From the NCBI RefSeq assembly GCF_012933505.1, contig NZ_JABBNB010000037.1, positions 1 to 64,000 of the forward strand: a stretch of DNA of 64,000 bases, read 5' to 3'. Positions 54,900 to 64,000 of this stretch are shown here, in pieces. This DNA is from Gordonia asplenii (GTDB lineage Bacteria > Actinomycetota > Actinomycetes > Mycobacteriales > Mycobacteriaceae). The notes beneath the pieces were generated by a model, which was given only the letters and a program-made list of their open reading frames with translations, was not told the origin of the DNA and made no database searches. The position numbers and the translations under genes were made by a program. The number at the start of each line of letters is the position of its first letter. Position 1 is the first letter of the stretch.

Positions 54900-56383
54900 C
54901 AGTTTTCCTTTCCGTCTGCGGTCCAGCCGGCAGGCGAGAAGACCGAGTTCTTGACATTGGTGTAGAAGTCGAAGGACCAGATTCCGCCTTCGCGGCCGAT
55001 CCCGGACTTGCCGTTGCCGCCGAACGGGGCGCCGAGGTCGCGCACGAAGAAGCAGTTGACCCACACGGTTCCGGCGTCGAGGCTGTTGCTGACCCGCTCG
55101 GCCCGCACCGGATCGCCGGTGACCAGCGTGGCTGCCAGGCCGAATCGGGTGTTGTTGGCCAGGTCGACGGCCTGCTCTTCGGTCTCGAAGGTCTCGAGGG
55201 TGAGAACCGGCCCGAAGACCTCCTCGGTGAGGATCTCACTGCCCGGCGTCGCGCCGGTCAGGATCGTCGGCGCGAAGAACAGTCCCCCGAGGTCGCCGTT
55301 GGGTCCGCCGCCGAGGATCGGCTGCGCGCCGTCGGCGATCGCGCGTTCGACGAAGCCCGCGGTGGTGTCGAAATGCCTGCGATGGATCAGCGCCGAGACG
55401 TCGGTCGCCTCGTCGCGCGGATCACCCTGCACCAGGGTCGACGCCTTGTCGACGACGCGGCGGGTGAACTCGTCGGCGATCGATTGCTCGACGATCAGCC
55501 GCGAGCCCTTCAGGCAGACCTGCCCGGCGTTGTCGAACTGCTCGACCGCGATGTCCACCGCGAGGTCGAGGTCGGCGTCGTCGAACACGACCAGCGGTGA
55601 CTTGCCGCCGAGCTCGAAGGACAGCGGCACGATGTTCGGTGCCGCGGCCGCGGCGATGACTCCGGCGGTCGGTACCGACCCGGTGAAGCAGAGTCGGTTG
55701 ATGCCGGGGTGCGCGGTCAGCGGGGCGCCCGCTTGCGCACCGGTGCCCTGCACGACGTTGAAGACGCCCGCGGGCACTCCGGCGTCGTGCATGATGTCGG
55801 CGAGCAGGGATGCGGTCAGCGGCGCCCACTCCGGCGGCTTGACGACGACGGTGTTGCCCGAAGCGAGTGCGGGACCGATCCGCCAGGTCGCGAGCATGAG
55901 TGGGGCGTTCCAGGGTGTGATGATCGCGACGACGCCGGCCGGGTCATAGGTGATCCGTTCGCGGTGGTCACGCACCTCCATATCCGGGTGCGCGAGCTGC
56001 TCCTGCGCATAGTCGGCGAAGTAGCGGAAGTTCATGGCCACACGTGGCATGACACCGCGGCGATGGCTGCGCAGCAGCGAGCCGTTGTCGCGGGTTTCGA
56101 CGACGGCGAGTTGCTCGACGCGCTCGTCCACGAGGTCGGCGACGCGGCGCAGGATGGCGCTGCGCTCTTCGACGGGCATGGCCGCCCAGGCCGGGAACGC
56201 GGCACGCGCCGCGGCGACAGCGGCATTCACCTCTGCCTCTGTTCCGGCGCTGACGCGTGCGATCACCGATTCATCGATCGGCGACACGGAGTCGAAGGTG
56301 GTCGCCGAAGCCACCCGCTCGCCGCCGATCCAGTGCCGGGTGTCGACGTCGACGCCCTCCACCGTGGCATGAAATTCGTTCAT
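54899..56383 (-). CDS. Aldehyde dehydrogenase, HpaE-like (CHMS dehydrogenase type)
   Basis: A 494-residue NAD(P)-dependent dehydrogenase. Catalytic Cys290 (NAGQVCLKGS) and Glu257 (FELGGKSP) are present; the C-terminus WVNCFFVRDLGAPFGG ... GREGGIWSFDFYTNVKN matches 5-carboxymethyl-2-hydroxymuconate semialdehyde dehydrogenases. It would oxidise the ring-cleavage product of HpaD or alternatively a phenylacetaldehyde. It is first in the operon of hpaE, hpaD, hpaG and C26, with site E 21 bp upstream of its start. Confidence 0.9.
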   Translation of the reverse strand: MNEFHATVEGVDVDTRHWIGGERVASATTFDSVSPIDESVIARVSAGTEAEVNAAVAAARAAFPAWAAMPVEERSAILRRVADLVDERVEQLAVVETRDNGSLLRSHRRGVMPRVAMNFRYFADYAQEQLAHPDMEVRDHRERITYDPAGVVAIITPWNAPLMLATWRIGPALASGNTVVVKPPEWAPLTASLLADIMHDAGVPAGVFNVVQGTGAQAGAPLTAHPGINRLCFTGSVPTAGVIAAAAAPNIVPLSFELGGKSPLVVFDDADLDLAVDIAVEQFDNAGQVCLKGSRLIVEQSIADEFTRRVVDKASTLVQGDPRDEATDVSALIHRRHFDTTAGFVERAIADGAQPILGGGPNGDLGGLFFAPTILTGATPGSEILTEEVFGPVLTLETFETEEQAVDLANNTRFGLAATLVTGDPVRAERVSNSLDAGTVWVNCFFVRDLGAPFGGNGKSGIGREGGIWSFDFYTNVKNSVFSPAGWTADGKEN

Positions 56384-56403
56384 CTGTCCCTCGCTTCGTC
56401 GAG

Positions 56404-56423
56404 ATCGTTCGGGTCCAAACGAT
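56404..56423. promoter_or_regulatory. Regulon operator, site E
   Basis: ATCGTTCGGGTCCAAACGAT, 21 bp upstream of the HpaE-like gene start. Its two ends are perfect inverted repeats (ATCGTT/AACGAT). Confidence 0.8.
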
Positions 56424-56531
56424 AGGCGCTTTCGCCTCTCGGGTCAACACCTTTCACCCGACGCGGTCAGTTCCCGCGAATGTCGCCGAAAGTCTTGCGC
56501 GACACAGTGAGATGGATTACCTTTTTGCAAT

Positions 56532-56551
56532 GTCGTTCGGACCCGAACGAT
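56532..56551. promoter_or_regulatory. Regulon operator, site F
   Basis: GTCGTTCGGACCCGAACGAT, 26 bp upstream of the permease start. The best palindrome of the six; its centre lies 128 bp from site E in the divergent promoter region. Confidence 0.8.
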
Positions 56552-56576
56552 GCAGGAACGGCTTAGGAGCCCGCCC

Positions 56577-58106
56577 ATGACAACGCCACCCGAAGCGCAC
56601 CCGCCCTCAGTGCCCACGGACCACATCGAACGTCGCGACAGCCAGAAACTGCGCGCCGGCAAACTCGGCACTCTCGCCATCGCCTTCCTGGTGGTGTCCG
56701 CGGCGGCCCCACTCACGGCAATGGCCGGCGGCGCGCCCGTAGCCATGCTCCTCGGCAACGGACCGGGGGTACCCGCCGCATACGTCATCGTGTCCGCGCT
56801 GCTGATCGTGTTCGCCGTCGGGTACACCGCGATGGCGCGCCACCACACCAGCACCGGCGGCTTCTATTCGTTCGTCGCCCGGGGCCTGGGGCAATACGCC
56901 GGTGGAGCAGCCGCGTGGATCGCACTGCTCGGCTACAACACCATGCAGATCGGTCTGTACGGACTGTTCGGATCGGCGACGGCGTCGTTCCTGTCGGAGA
57001 ACTTCGGCTGGCATGTGCAATGGTGGGTGATCGCGTTCATCGGCATGGCGATCATCGCCGTCCTCGGCTATCGGCAGGTCGACCTGTCGGTGAAGGTCCT
57101 GTCCATCCTGGTCGCCGCCGAATTCCTGGTCGTGATCATCGTCGACGCCGCGGTCGTCGCCAAGGGCGGCCAAGGCGGCACCACCGGTCTCAGCCTCGAC
57201 TCGTTCAGCTGGTCCAGTCTCACCACGGGTTCGCTCGCGGTCGCCCTGTTGTTCAACTCGGCGTCGTACATCGGCTTCGAGGCGACGACCATCTACAGCG
57301 AAGAAGCCCGCGACCCCAAGCGCACCGTTCCCCGCGCCACCTATCTCGCGGTCCTCGTCATCGGCACGTTCTACACGATCACCACCTGGCTCATGGTCAA
57401 CGCTCAAGGCGCGACCGGACTCGTCGCACACCTCGCCGGCCTGCAGCCCGACCCGACGGCATTCCTCTTCGAGATCAGCCAAACCTACGTCGGCACCGCC
57501 GTCACCAGGACCATGTCCCTGCTCTTCGCCACCAGCGTCTTCGCCGCGCTGCTCGCCTTCCACAACGCGGTGGCCCGCTACCTCTACGCACTCGGTCGCG
57601 AAGGCCTGGTTCCCGAGCGGCTCGGCCGGACGCACCCCCGGCACCTCAGTCCGCACGCCGGATCCGTCACGCAGACCGTTCTGGCCCTGGTCGTCGTGTT
57701 CATCTTCGTCGTGACCAATCAAGATCCGGTCCTGGCGCTGTTCACCTGGCTCACCCAGCTCGGCACCCTGTCGATCCTGTTCCTGATGGCTCTCGCATCG
57801 CTCGCGGTGCTGGTGTTCTTCCTGCGCAACCGCGAGCTGGACCGCAACATGTTACGCACCCGAGTCGCCCCGACCGTCGGCTTCCTGGCCCTGGCGACCG
57901 TCGCCGTCTACGCGGCGTCACAGTTCGGGAATCTGATCTCCAGCCCTGGCAGTGCACTGGCCTGGGAGCTGCCGGCGTTGATCGCCGTCGCGGCGGTCAT
58001 CGGTGTGATCTCGGCCGTCGTACTCAAACGACTGTCGCCGGCGCTGTTCGCCAACATGGGCCGCCACCGCGGCGACGAACTCGATCCGACGGCGTCGGAG
58101 GGCTGA
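56577..58106 (+). CDS. APC superfamily permease
   Basis: A 509-residue membrane permease with about 12 helices. SASYIGFEATTIYSEEARDPKRTVPRATY (about 225-253) is the APC signature. It is clearly paralogous to the permease at 382. The location next to the ring-cleavage operon and its own operator (site F) suggest uptake of the substrate, most likely an amine or amino acid. ATG at 56577 is preceded by TAGGAG. A regulator gene follows 40 bp downstream. Confidence 0.9.
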   Translation: MTTPPEAHPPSVPTDHIERRDSQKLRAGKLGTLAIAFLVVSAAAPLTAMAGGAPVAMLLGNGPGVPAAYVIVSALLIVFAVGYTAMARHHTSTGGFYSFVARGLGQYAGGAAAWIALLGYNTMQIGLYGLFGSATASFLSENFGWHVQWWVIAFIGMAIIAVLGYRQVDLSVKVLSILVAAEFLVVIIVDAAVVAKGGQGGTTGLSLDSFSWSSLTTGSLAVALLFNSASYIGFEATTIYSEEARDPKRTVPRATYLAVLVIGTFYTITTWLMVNAQGATGLVAHLAGLQPDPTAFLFEISQTYVGTAVTRTMSLLFATSVFAALLAFHNAVARYLYALGREGLVPERLGRTHPRHLSPHAGSVTQTVLALVVVFIFVVTNQDPVLALFTWLTQLGTLSILFLMALASLAVLVFFLRNRELDRNMLRTRVAPTVGFLALATVAVYAASQFGNLISSPGSALAWELPALIAVAAVIGVISAVVLKRLSPALFANMGRHRGDELDPTASEG

Positions 58107-58128
58107 CTTCTAGCCAAGAGTGCCAAGG

Positions 58129-58167
58129 CGGCATATTCTCTTGCTCATGACGCAAGAGAATATGCCG
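58129..58167. promoter_or_regulatory. 39-bp inverted repeat over the regulator start codon
   Basis: Perfect 16-bp arms CGGCATATTCTCTTGC (58129-58144) and GCAAGAGAATATGCCG (58152-58167) flank a 7-nt loop, TCATGAC, that contains the ATG of the XRE-cupin gene (58147-58149). It may be a DNA operator for that regulator or an RNA hairpin that hides the start codon. Confidence 0.75.
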
Positions 58168-58755
58168 TCTTCTGTCGATCTGGACGTCGTCGTACGCCAG
58201 CGTATCCGCAGCCTCCGACTCGCCCGGGGGTGGTCGCTCGACACGCTCGCCGCGCGGTGCTTCCTGAGCCCTTCGACGTTGTCCCGCCTGGAGACCGGAC
58301 ATCGGCGCATCGCGCTCGACCAGCTAGTGCCCATCGCGCGGGCGCTGGGGACGTCGATCGACCAGCTGGTCGAACCGATCGACGACACCGACGTCGTGAT
58401 CCGCCCCGAACCTCAACAGTGGCCCGGGCGAACCACGTGGATCCTGTCCCGCGACCGCGCCGTCAACGGGGTTACCGTCGCCAAGATGCGAATCGACCCC
58501 ACCCCACCCGGGTCCGACGAACTGCGCGTCCACCCCGGCCACGACTGGTTCACCGTACTGTCGGGCACCCTGCGTCTGCGGCTGGGTGAACGCACCATCT
58601 TCGTCGAGACCGGCGACGCCGCCGAGTTCTCGACGATGGTCCCGCACTGCCTGTCCGCACACGAGGCGACCACCGAAATCCTCACCATCTTCGACCGCGA
58701 GGGTGAACGGGTCCACCTACCCGCCGGCCCGACACCCGACGTCGAGCCGAGCTGA
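58147..58755 (+). CDS. XRE-cupin family transcriptional regulator
   Basis: A 202-residue regulator. The N-terminal HTH-3 domain (about 10-70; RIRSLRLARGWSLDTLAARCFLSPSTLSRLETGHR) is followed by a cupin sensor domain (about 105-185; HPGHDWFTVLSGTLRLRLGERTIFVETGDAAEFSTMVPH). This is the PuuR-like arrangement that controls amine or amino-acid breakdown. The ATG at 58147 lies inside the inverted repeat; a second in-frame ATG is at 58162. It is likely co-transcribed with the permease or has its own promoter, controlled by the 58129-58167 palindrome. Confidence 0.87.
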   Translation: MTQENMPSSVDLDVVVRQRIRSLRLARGWSLDTLAARCFLSPSTLSRLETGHRRIALDQLVPIARALGTSIDQLVEPIDDTDVVIRPEPQQWPGRTTWILSRDRAVNGVTVAKMRIDPTPPGSDELRVHPGHDWFTVLSGTLRLRLGERTIFVETGDAAEFSTMVPHCLSAHEATTEILTIFDREGERVHLPAGPTPDVEPS

Positions 58756-58767
58756 CGGGTTGCGATT

Positions 58768-59070
58768 TCCGCTGGTTGAGCCGGGTCGAAGCGCTACGAG
58801 GGTGCTGATCAATCCAACGGGCGGCGCGCACCCGCTGGTTGAGCCGGGCCCGACGAGCGAAGCGAGACGCGCCCGCGTCGAAACCAAGGTGAGTCGAATT
58901 GACAACTGTCACAAGGCGTTTGGATTCGTTGGCATCGTCGTCTTGCGAGGTTTCGACACGGGACTCCGCTTGCGCTCCGTCCCGGCTCAACCAGCGGGTG
59001 AGGGACGTTTCGGCGTTAATCAGCACCGTCCTAGCGCAGACCCGTGTCGAAACCACGCAAGCCGACGGGG
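58768..59070. repeat. CTGGTTGAG repeat cluster
   Basis: Several elements in both orientations: CGCTGGTTGAGCCGGGTCGA near 58770, a second CGCTGGTTGAGCCGGGCCCG to GCGTCGAAACC (about 58837-58883), a reversed GGTTTCGACACGG...GGCTCAACCAGCG (about 58950-58998), and GTGTCGAAACCACGCAAGCC (about 59043-59062). No gene is present between 58756 and 59090. Confidence 0.8.
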
Positions 59071-59090
59071 ACCAACACAGAAGTCGGCCC

Positions 59091-59456
59091 CTAGACGTCC
59101 TTCGCCGCGGCCTGCTCCGCGACGGCCTTGTCGATGTCGAGGTCGACGACCTGCTCGACCAGCGACTCAAGCGCCTTGGGCGGCAAAGCTCCGGCTTCGT
59201 TGAAGACGAGGTAGCCCTTCTTGAAGACCATCAGCGTCGGGATGGAGCGGATGTTCGCGGCGCTGGCGAGCTGTTGTTGAGCTTCGGTGTCGACCTTGCC
59301 GAAGACTAGGTCGGGGTACTTCTCGGAGACCCGCTCGAAGACGGGGCCGAACTGCTTACAGGGCCCGCACCACTCCGCCCAGAAGTCGACGAGGACGATG
59401 TCGTTGTCTTGGACGGTTTGGTCGAATACTTCGCCGGTCAGCTCAATCGTTGCCAT
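59091..59456 (-). CDS. trxA: Thioredoxin
   Basis: A 121-residue thioredoxin-fold protein. The active site is WCGPC (29-33), and the cis-Pro loop is SIPTLMVF (about 72-79). It is longer than classical thioredoxin by a C-terminal helical tail (LVEQVVDLDIDKAVAEQAAAKDV). It donates electrons to peroxiredoxins and other disulfide reductases. It lies near the suf operon as in mycobacteria (trxA, Rv1470). The start is ATG at 59456. Confidence 0.95.
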   Translation of the reverse strand: MATIELTGEVFDQTVQDNDIVLVDFWAEWCGPCKQFGPVFERVSEKYPDLVFGKVDTEAQQQLASAANIRSIPTLMVFKKGYLVFNEAGALPPKALESLVEQVVDLDIDKAVAEQAAAKDV

Positions 59457-59514
59457 GGTGTGTGTAACGCGCCCGCATCCCGATTTGTTTCGCGGGCGCA
59501 CTCACGGCGCATTT

Positions 59515-59570
59515 CCGACAGAACGGCCCAGATCCGACACCTGAGTGTGGGATCTGGGCCGTTCTGTCGG
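59515..59570. terminator. Long hairpin between trxA and sufT
   Basis: A 21-bp perfect stem (CCGACAGAACGGCCCAGATC plus C at 59515-59535, complement at 59550-59570), extended by an inner ACAC/GTGT stem with loop CTGA. It lies after the suf operon and before trxA, and could end suf transcription or attenuate read-through. There is no T-run. Confidence 0.75.
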
Positions 59571-59585
59571 AATTGCGGTCCGCCG

Positions 59586-59963
59586 CTAGACAGTGAAGCC
59601 GAGCGCCCTCAGCTGCTCACGACCGTCGTCGGTGATCTTGTCCGGACCCCACGGCGGCAGCCACACCCAGTTGATCTCCAGCTCGGTACACAGGCCGCTG
59701 GAGACCAGAGCCGCGCGGGACTGGTCTTCGATGACATCGGTCAGCGGGCACGCCGCTGACGTCAGGGTCATGTCGATCTTGGCGACGGCATCGTCGGTCA
59801 CTTCGATTCCATAGACGAGCCCCAGATCGACGACGTTGATGCCGAGCTCGGGGTCCACCACGTCGCGCATCGCCTCCTCGACGTCGTCGATCAGCGGCAA
59901 CGCCGTCGCGACCGGCGCCGGTACGGCTGCCTGATCGGTTGTGGTCACGGTGTCTTCACTCAT
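59586..59963 (-). CDS. sufT: SufT/MIP18-like (DUF59) protein
   Basis: A 125-residue DUF59 protein that helps Fe-S cluster delivery or maturation. Core motif: DVVDPELGINVVDLGLVYGIEV (about 34-55), with LTSAACPLTDVI (conserved Cys) and LPPWGPDKITDDGREQLRALGF at the end. It is the last gene of the suf operon, as Rv1466 is in M. tuberculosis. ATG at 59963 overlaps the sufU stop by 4 bp (ATGA), indicating coupling. Confidence 0.93.
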   Translation of the reverse strand: MSEDTVTTTDQAAVPAPVATALPLIDDVEEAMRDVVDPELGINVVDLGLVYGIEVTDDAVAKIDMTLTSAACPLTDVIEDQSRAALVSSGLCTELEINWVWLPPWGPDKITDDGREQLRALGFTV

Positions 59964-60430
59964 GCGGATTCCTCGCTCACGTCGCCGTCGAGATGCACTG
60001 CCTGACTCAACGCGTCCTTGAATGCCATCCATCCCAGCAGCGCGCACTTCACCCGCGCCGGGTACTTGCTCACACCGGCGAATGCTACGCCGTCGCCGAT
60101 GATCTCGTCGTCTCCCTCGTCGGTGCCGCGGGAGGTCATCATCGCGTTGAACGAGTCGAGCGTCGCCAACGCCTGGTCCACCGGCAGGCCGACGATCTGG
60201 TCGTACAGCACCGACGTCGACGCCTGCGAGATCGAGCAGCCCTGACCGTCATACGAGATGTCGGCGACGGTGGCGTTGTCGTCGGACAACGCCACGCGTA
60301 GGGTCACCTCGTCGCCGCAGGTCGGGTTGACATGGTGCACCTCGGTGGCGAACGGATCGCGCAGGCCACGACCGTGCGGGTGTTTGTAGTGATCGAGGAT
60401 CACCTCTTGGTACATCTGTTCCATCCGCAC
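59960..60430 (-). CDS. sufU: SUF system scaffold/sulfur-transfer protein SufU
   Basis: A 156-residue zinc protein of the SufU type that accepts sulfur from SufS. Zinc ligands are a Cys in PTCGDEV (about 38), a conserved Asp, a Cys in GQGCSIS (about 65) and a Cys in VKCALLGW (about 128). The GTG at 60430 gives the usual start MRMEQMYQEVILDHYKHP, with an ATG at 60424 as an alternative. It lies 3 bp after the sufS stop and overlaps sufT by 4 bp. Confidence 0.94.
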   Translation of the reverse strand: MRMEQMYQEVILDHYKHPHGRGLRDPFATEVHHVNPTCGDEVTLRVALSDDNATVADISYDGQGCSISQASTSVLYDQIVGLPVDQALATLDSFNAMMTSRGTDEGDDEIIGDGVAFAGVSKYPARVKCALLGWMAFKDALSQAVHLDGDVSEESA

Positions 60431-60433
60431 GGC

Positions 60434-62513
<2,080 letters not shown>

Positions 62514-62562
62514 ATGGGAGGTGCTTTCCTTGGGCTGTTAGGTTCTGGGATGCGGGTCGCCG

Positions 62563-63786
62563 TCAGGCGCCGGCGGATTCGAGTTCTTTTTCGACCGCGG
62601 CGGAGAGGCGTTCGCGCAGGTCGGGTACGGCGATCTTGGCGATGATCTCCCCGAAGAAGCCACGAACGACGAGGCGTCGGGCCTGGTCCTCGGGAATGCC
62701 GCGGGCCTGCAGGTAGAACAGTTGCTCGTCGTCGAATCGTCCGGTGGCGCTGGCGTGGCCCGCCCCGACGATCTCGCCGGTCTCGATCTCCAGGTTGGGC
62801 ACCGAGTCGGCGCGGGCGCCGTCGGTGAGCACCAGGTTGCGGTTGAGCTCGAAGGTGTCGGTGCCCTCGGCTTCCGGACGGATCAGCACGTCGCCGATCC
62901 ACACGGTGTGCGCCTCGCGCGCGCGGTTGCCCGGATCTCCCTGCAGCGCACCTTTGTAGGTGACGTGCGAGCGGCAGTTGGGCTGACTGTGATCGACCAG
63001 CAGTCGCTGCTCGAGATGCTGTCCGGCGTCGGCGAAGTAGAGACCGAGCAGTTCGGCATCGCCGCCGGGGCCGTCGTAGTGCACGACCGGTGCCAGGCGG
63101 ACGAGGTCGCCGCCGAGGCTCACGGCGAAGTGGCGGATCACCGCGTCGCGGCCGAGCCGGATGTGGTGCGCGGCGACGTGGACGGTGTCGTCGGCCCAGT
63201 CATGGACGTTGACGACGGTCAGGTGCGCCGAGTCGCCGACGATGAACTCGATGTTCTCGCCGTAGGTTCCGCTGCCGCGCTGGTCGATCACGACGACGGC
63301 GCGCGCGAAGGCTTCCAGCCGGACCTGCAGATGACCGAAGGCCACCTCGCCTTCCCCGGGGCCGTCAACGGTGACGGTGATGGGGTCGGCCACCTCGACC
63401 TCCCGGCCCACGGTGACCACCGTGGCGGAGGTGAACGATGAGTACGACTGTGCCGCGACCCGATCGAAGGGCACACCGCCCTGACCGAGGCGGGCGTCGG
63501 TACGCTCGACTGTCTCGGCGGTGACGCCGTCGACGAGGCCCTCGACCGTCACCGTCGCATCAGCGGTACGCACCGCCGACCCGTCGTGCAGTCCGCGCAG
63601 GCGGCGGAACGGGGTGAACCGCCACGCCTCTTCCCGCGGGCTGGGTACCTCGAAGGCGTCGACGTCGAACGAGGTGAAAGCCTCGCCCTTGCTGTGCACG
63701 ACGCCCGGGGTCGCTGAAGTGAGCCCGCTCGCTGCGCTCCCGGCGCTCGTTGACTCCAAAGCCTCGGCTACATTCTCGGCACTCAT
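62563..63786 (-). CDS. sufD: SUF complex scaffold protein SufD
   Basis: A 407-residue beta-helix scaffold protein that pairs with SufB and SufC. The right-handed helix has repeats, and the SufBD core is visible in ADAGQHLEQRLLVDHSQPNCRSHVTYKGALQG and EGTDTFELNRNLVLTDGARADSVPNLEIETGEIVGAGHASATGRFDDEQLFYLQARGIPEDQARRLVVRGFF. The stop of sufB is directly next to its ATG, so they are tightly coupled. Confidence 0.96.
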   Translation of the reverse strand: MSAENVAEALESTSAGSAASGLTSATPGVVHSKGEAFTSFDVDAFEVPSPREEAWRFTPFRRLRGLHDGSAVRTADATVTVEGLVDGVTAETVERTDARLGQGGVPFDRVAAQSYSSFTSATVVTVGREVEVADPITVTVDGPGEGEVAFGHLQVRLEAFARAVVVIDQRGSGTYGENIEFIVGDSAHLTVVNVHDWADDTVHVAAHHIRLGRDAVIRHFAVSLGGDLVRLAPVVHYDGPGGDAELLGLYFADAGQHLEQRLLVDHSQPNCRSHVTYKGALQGDPGNRAREAHTVWIGDVLIRPEAEGTDTFELNRNLVLTDGARADSVPNLEIETGEIVGAGHASATGRFDDEQLFYLQARGIPEDQARRLVVRGFFGEIIAKIAVPDLRERLSAAVEKELESAGA

Positions 63787-64000
63787 TTAGCCGACGGCCC
63801 CTTCCATCTGCAGTTCGATCAGGCGATTGAGTTCGAGCGCGTATTCCATCGGCAGCTCCTTGGCGATCGGCTCGACGAAGCCGCGCACGACCATCGCCAT
63901 CGCCTCGTCCTCGGTCAGACCGCGGCTCATCAGGTAGAACAGCTGGTCGTCGGAGACCTTCGACACGGTGGCCTCGTGGCCCATCGTGACGTCGTCCTCG
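63787..64000 (-). CDS. sufB: SufB, 3' end only
   Basis: The last approximately 70 residues of the main SUF scaffold protein; the rest lies beyond the window end. The C-terminal SufBD motif is [20 protein letters not shown] followed by [41 protein letters not shown]. The upstream His of GHEA corresponds to the conserved C-terminal core. The TAA stop abuts the sufD start. The sufR regulator expected upstream is not visible. Confidence 0.95.
   Translation of the reverse strand, partial: EDDVTMGHEATVSKVSDDQLFYLMSRGLTEDEAMAMVVRGFVEPIAKELPMEYALELNRLIELQMEGAVG

Overview
The window is a stretch of a high-GC actinobacterial chromosome, most likely from the Mycobacteriales (a Gordonia-, Williamsia- or Rhodococcus-like organism). 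This rests on GTG starts, strong G/C bias at third codon positions, a furA-katG pair, a deazaflavin-dependent Ddn-type protein, a MshB-like deacetylase, many FadD/crotonase/MaoC-type lipid genes, and a suf-trxA-ABC-F gene order that resembles, from memory, the Rv1460-Rv1473 region of Mycobacterium tuberculosis. The genus is an inference.

Layout. Positions 1-12000 hold an APC permease, an SDR, a degenerate tRNA-like gene, a TauE exporter, a divergent MpaB-oxygenase/TetR pair, LysE, furA-katG and a three-gene SRPBCC/ArsR operon with a clear pair of operators. Positions 12000-29500 are mostly lipid and general metabolism: FadD, LLM oxidoreductase, VOC proteins, AraC-DinB plus a DHFR-like reductase, thioesterase, crotonase, a BadF/NagK-type kinase, htpG coupled to a membrane protein, PIG-L/MshB, an MFS exporter, Bcp peroxiredoxin and a pair of hotdog dehydratases. 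Positions 29500-42900 hold an AAA ATPase, a SWIM-SNF2 helicase, a soluble Ser/Thr kinase, a second FadD, small secreted proteins, an ABC-F ATPase, a lone lycopene cyclase and an internally duplicated TPR protein.

Positions 43950-58755 are the most interesting part. They look like one catabolic locus: a class I glutamine amidotransferase, a VanB-type reductase, a Rieske oxygenase whose fourth Rieske ligand is Ser instead of His, a P450, a glutamine-synthetase-like ligase, an acetoacetate-decarboxylase-like protein, a MarR regulator, a PuuD-like gamma-glutamyl hydrolase, HpaG/HpaD/HpaE-like homoprotocatechuate ring-cleavage enzymes, an APC amine/amino-acid permease and an XRE-cupin regulator. 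Three divergent promoter regions in this locus each carry two copies of a 20-bp near-palindrome (consensus ATCGTTCGGACCCGAACGAT, with variants). This ties nearly all these genes into one regulon. I infer a route in which an (aryl-alkyl) amine is imported, gamma-glutamylated, oxidised or demethylated, released and fed into meta-cleavage of a dihydroxyphenylacetate-like ring. The substrate is not determined.

Positions 59091-64000 are the house-keeping thioredoxin gene and the SUF iron-sulfur assembly operon (sufT, sufU, sufS, sufC, sufD and the 3' end of sufB), all on the minus strand.

Gene-poor gaps (1-381, about 1895-2000, 18739-19066, 26564-26716, 46930-47580, 51761-52280, 58768-59070) are filled with REP-like repeats. 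Their ends read CTGGTTGAG and GTCGAAACC, and some are arranged in tandem or as larger composite copies.
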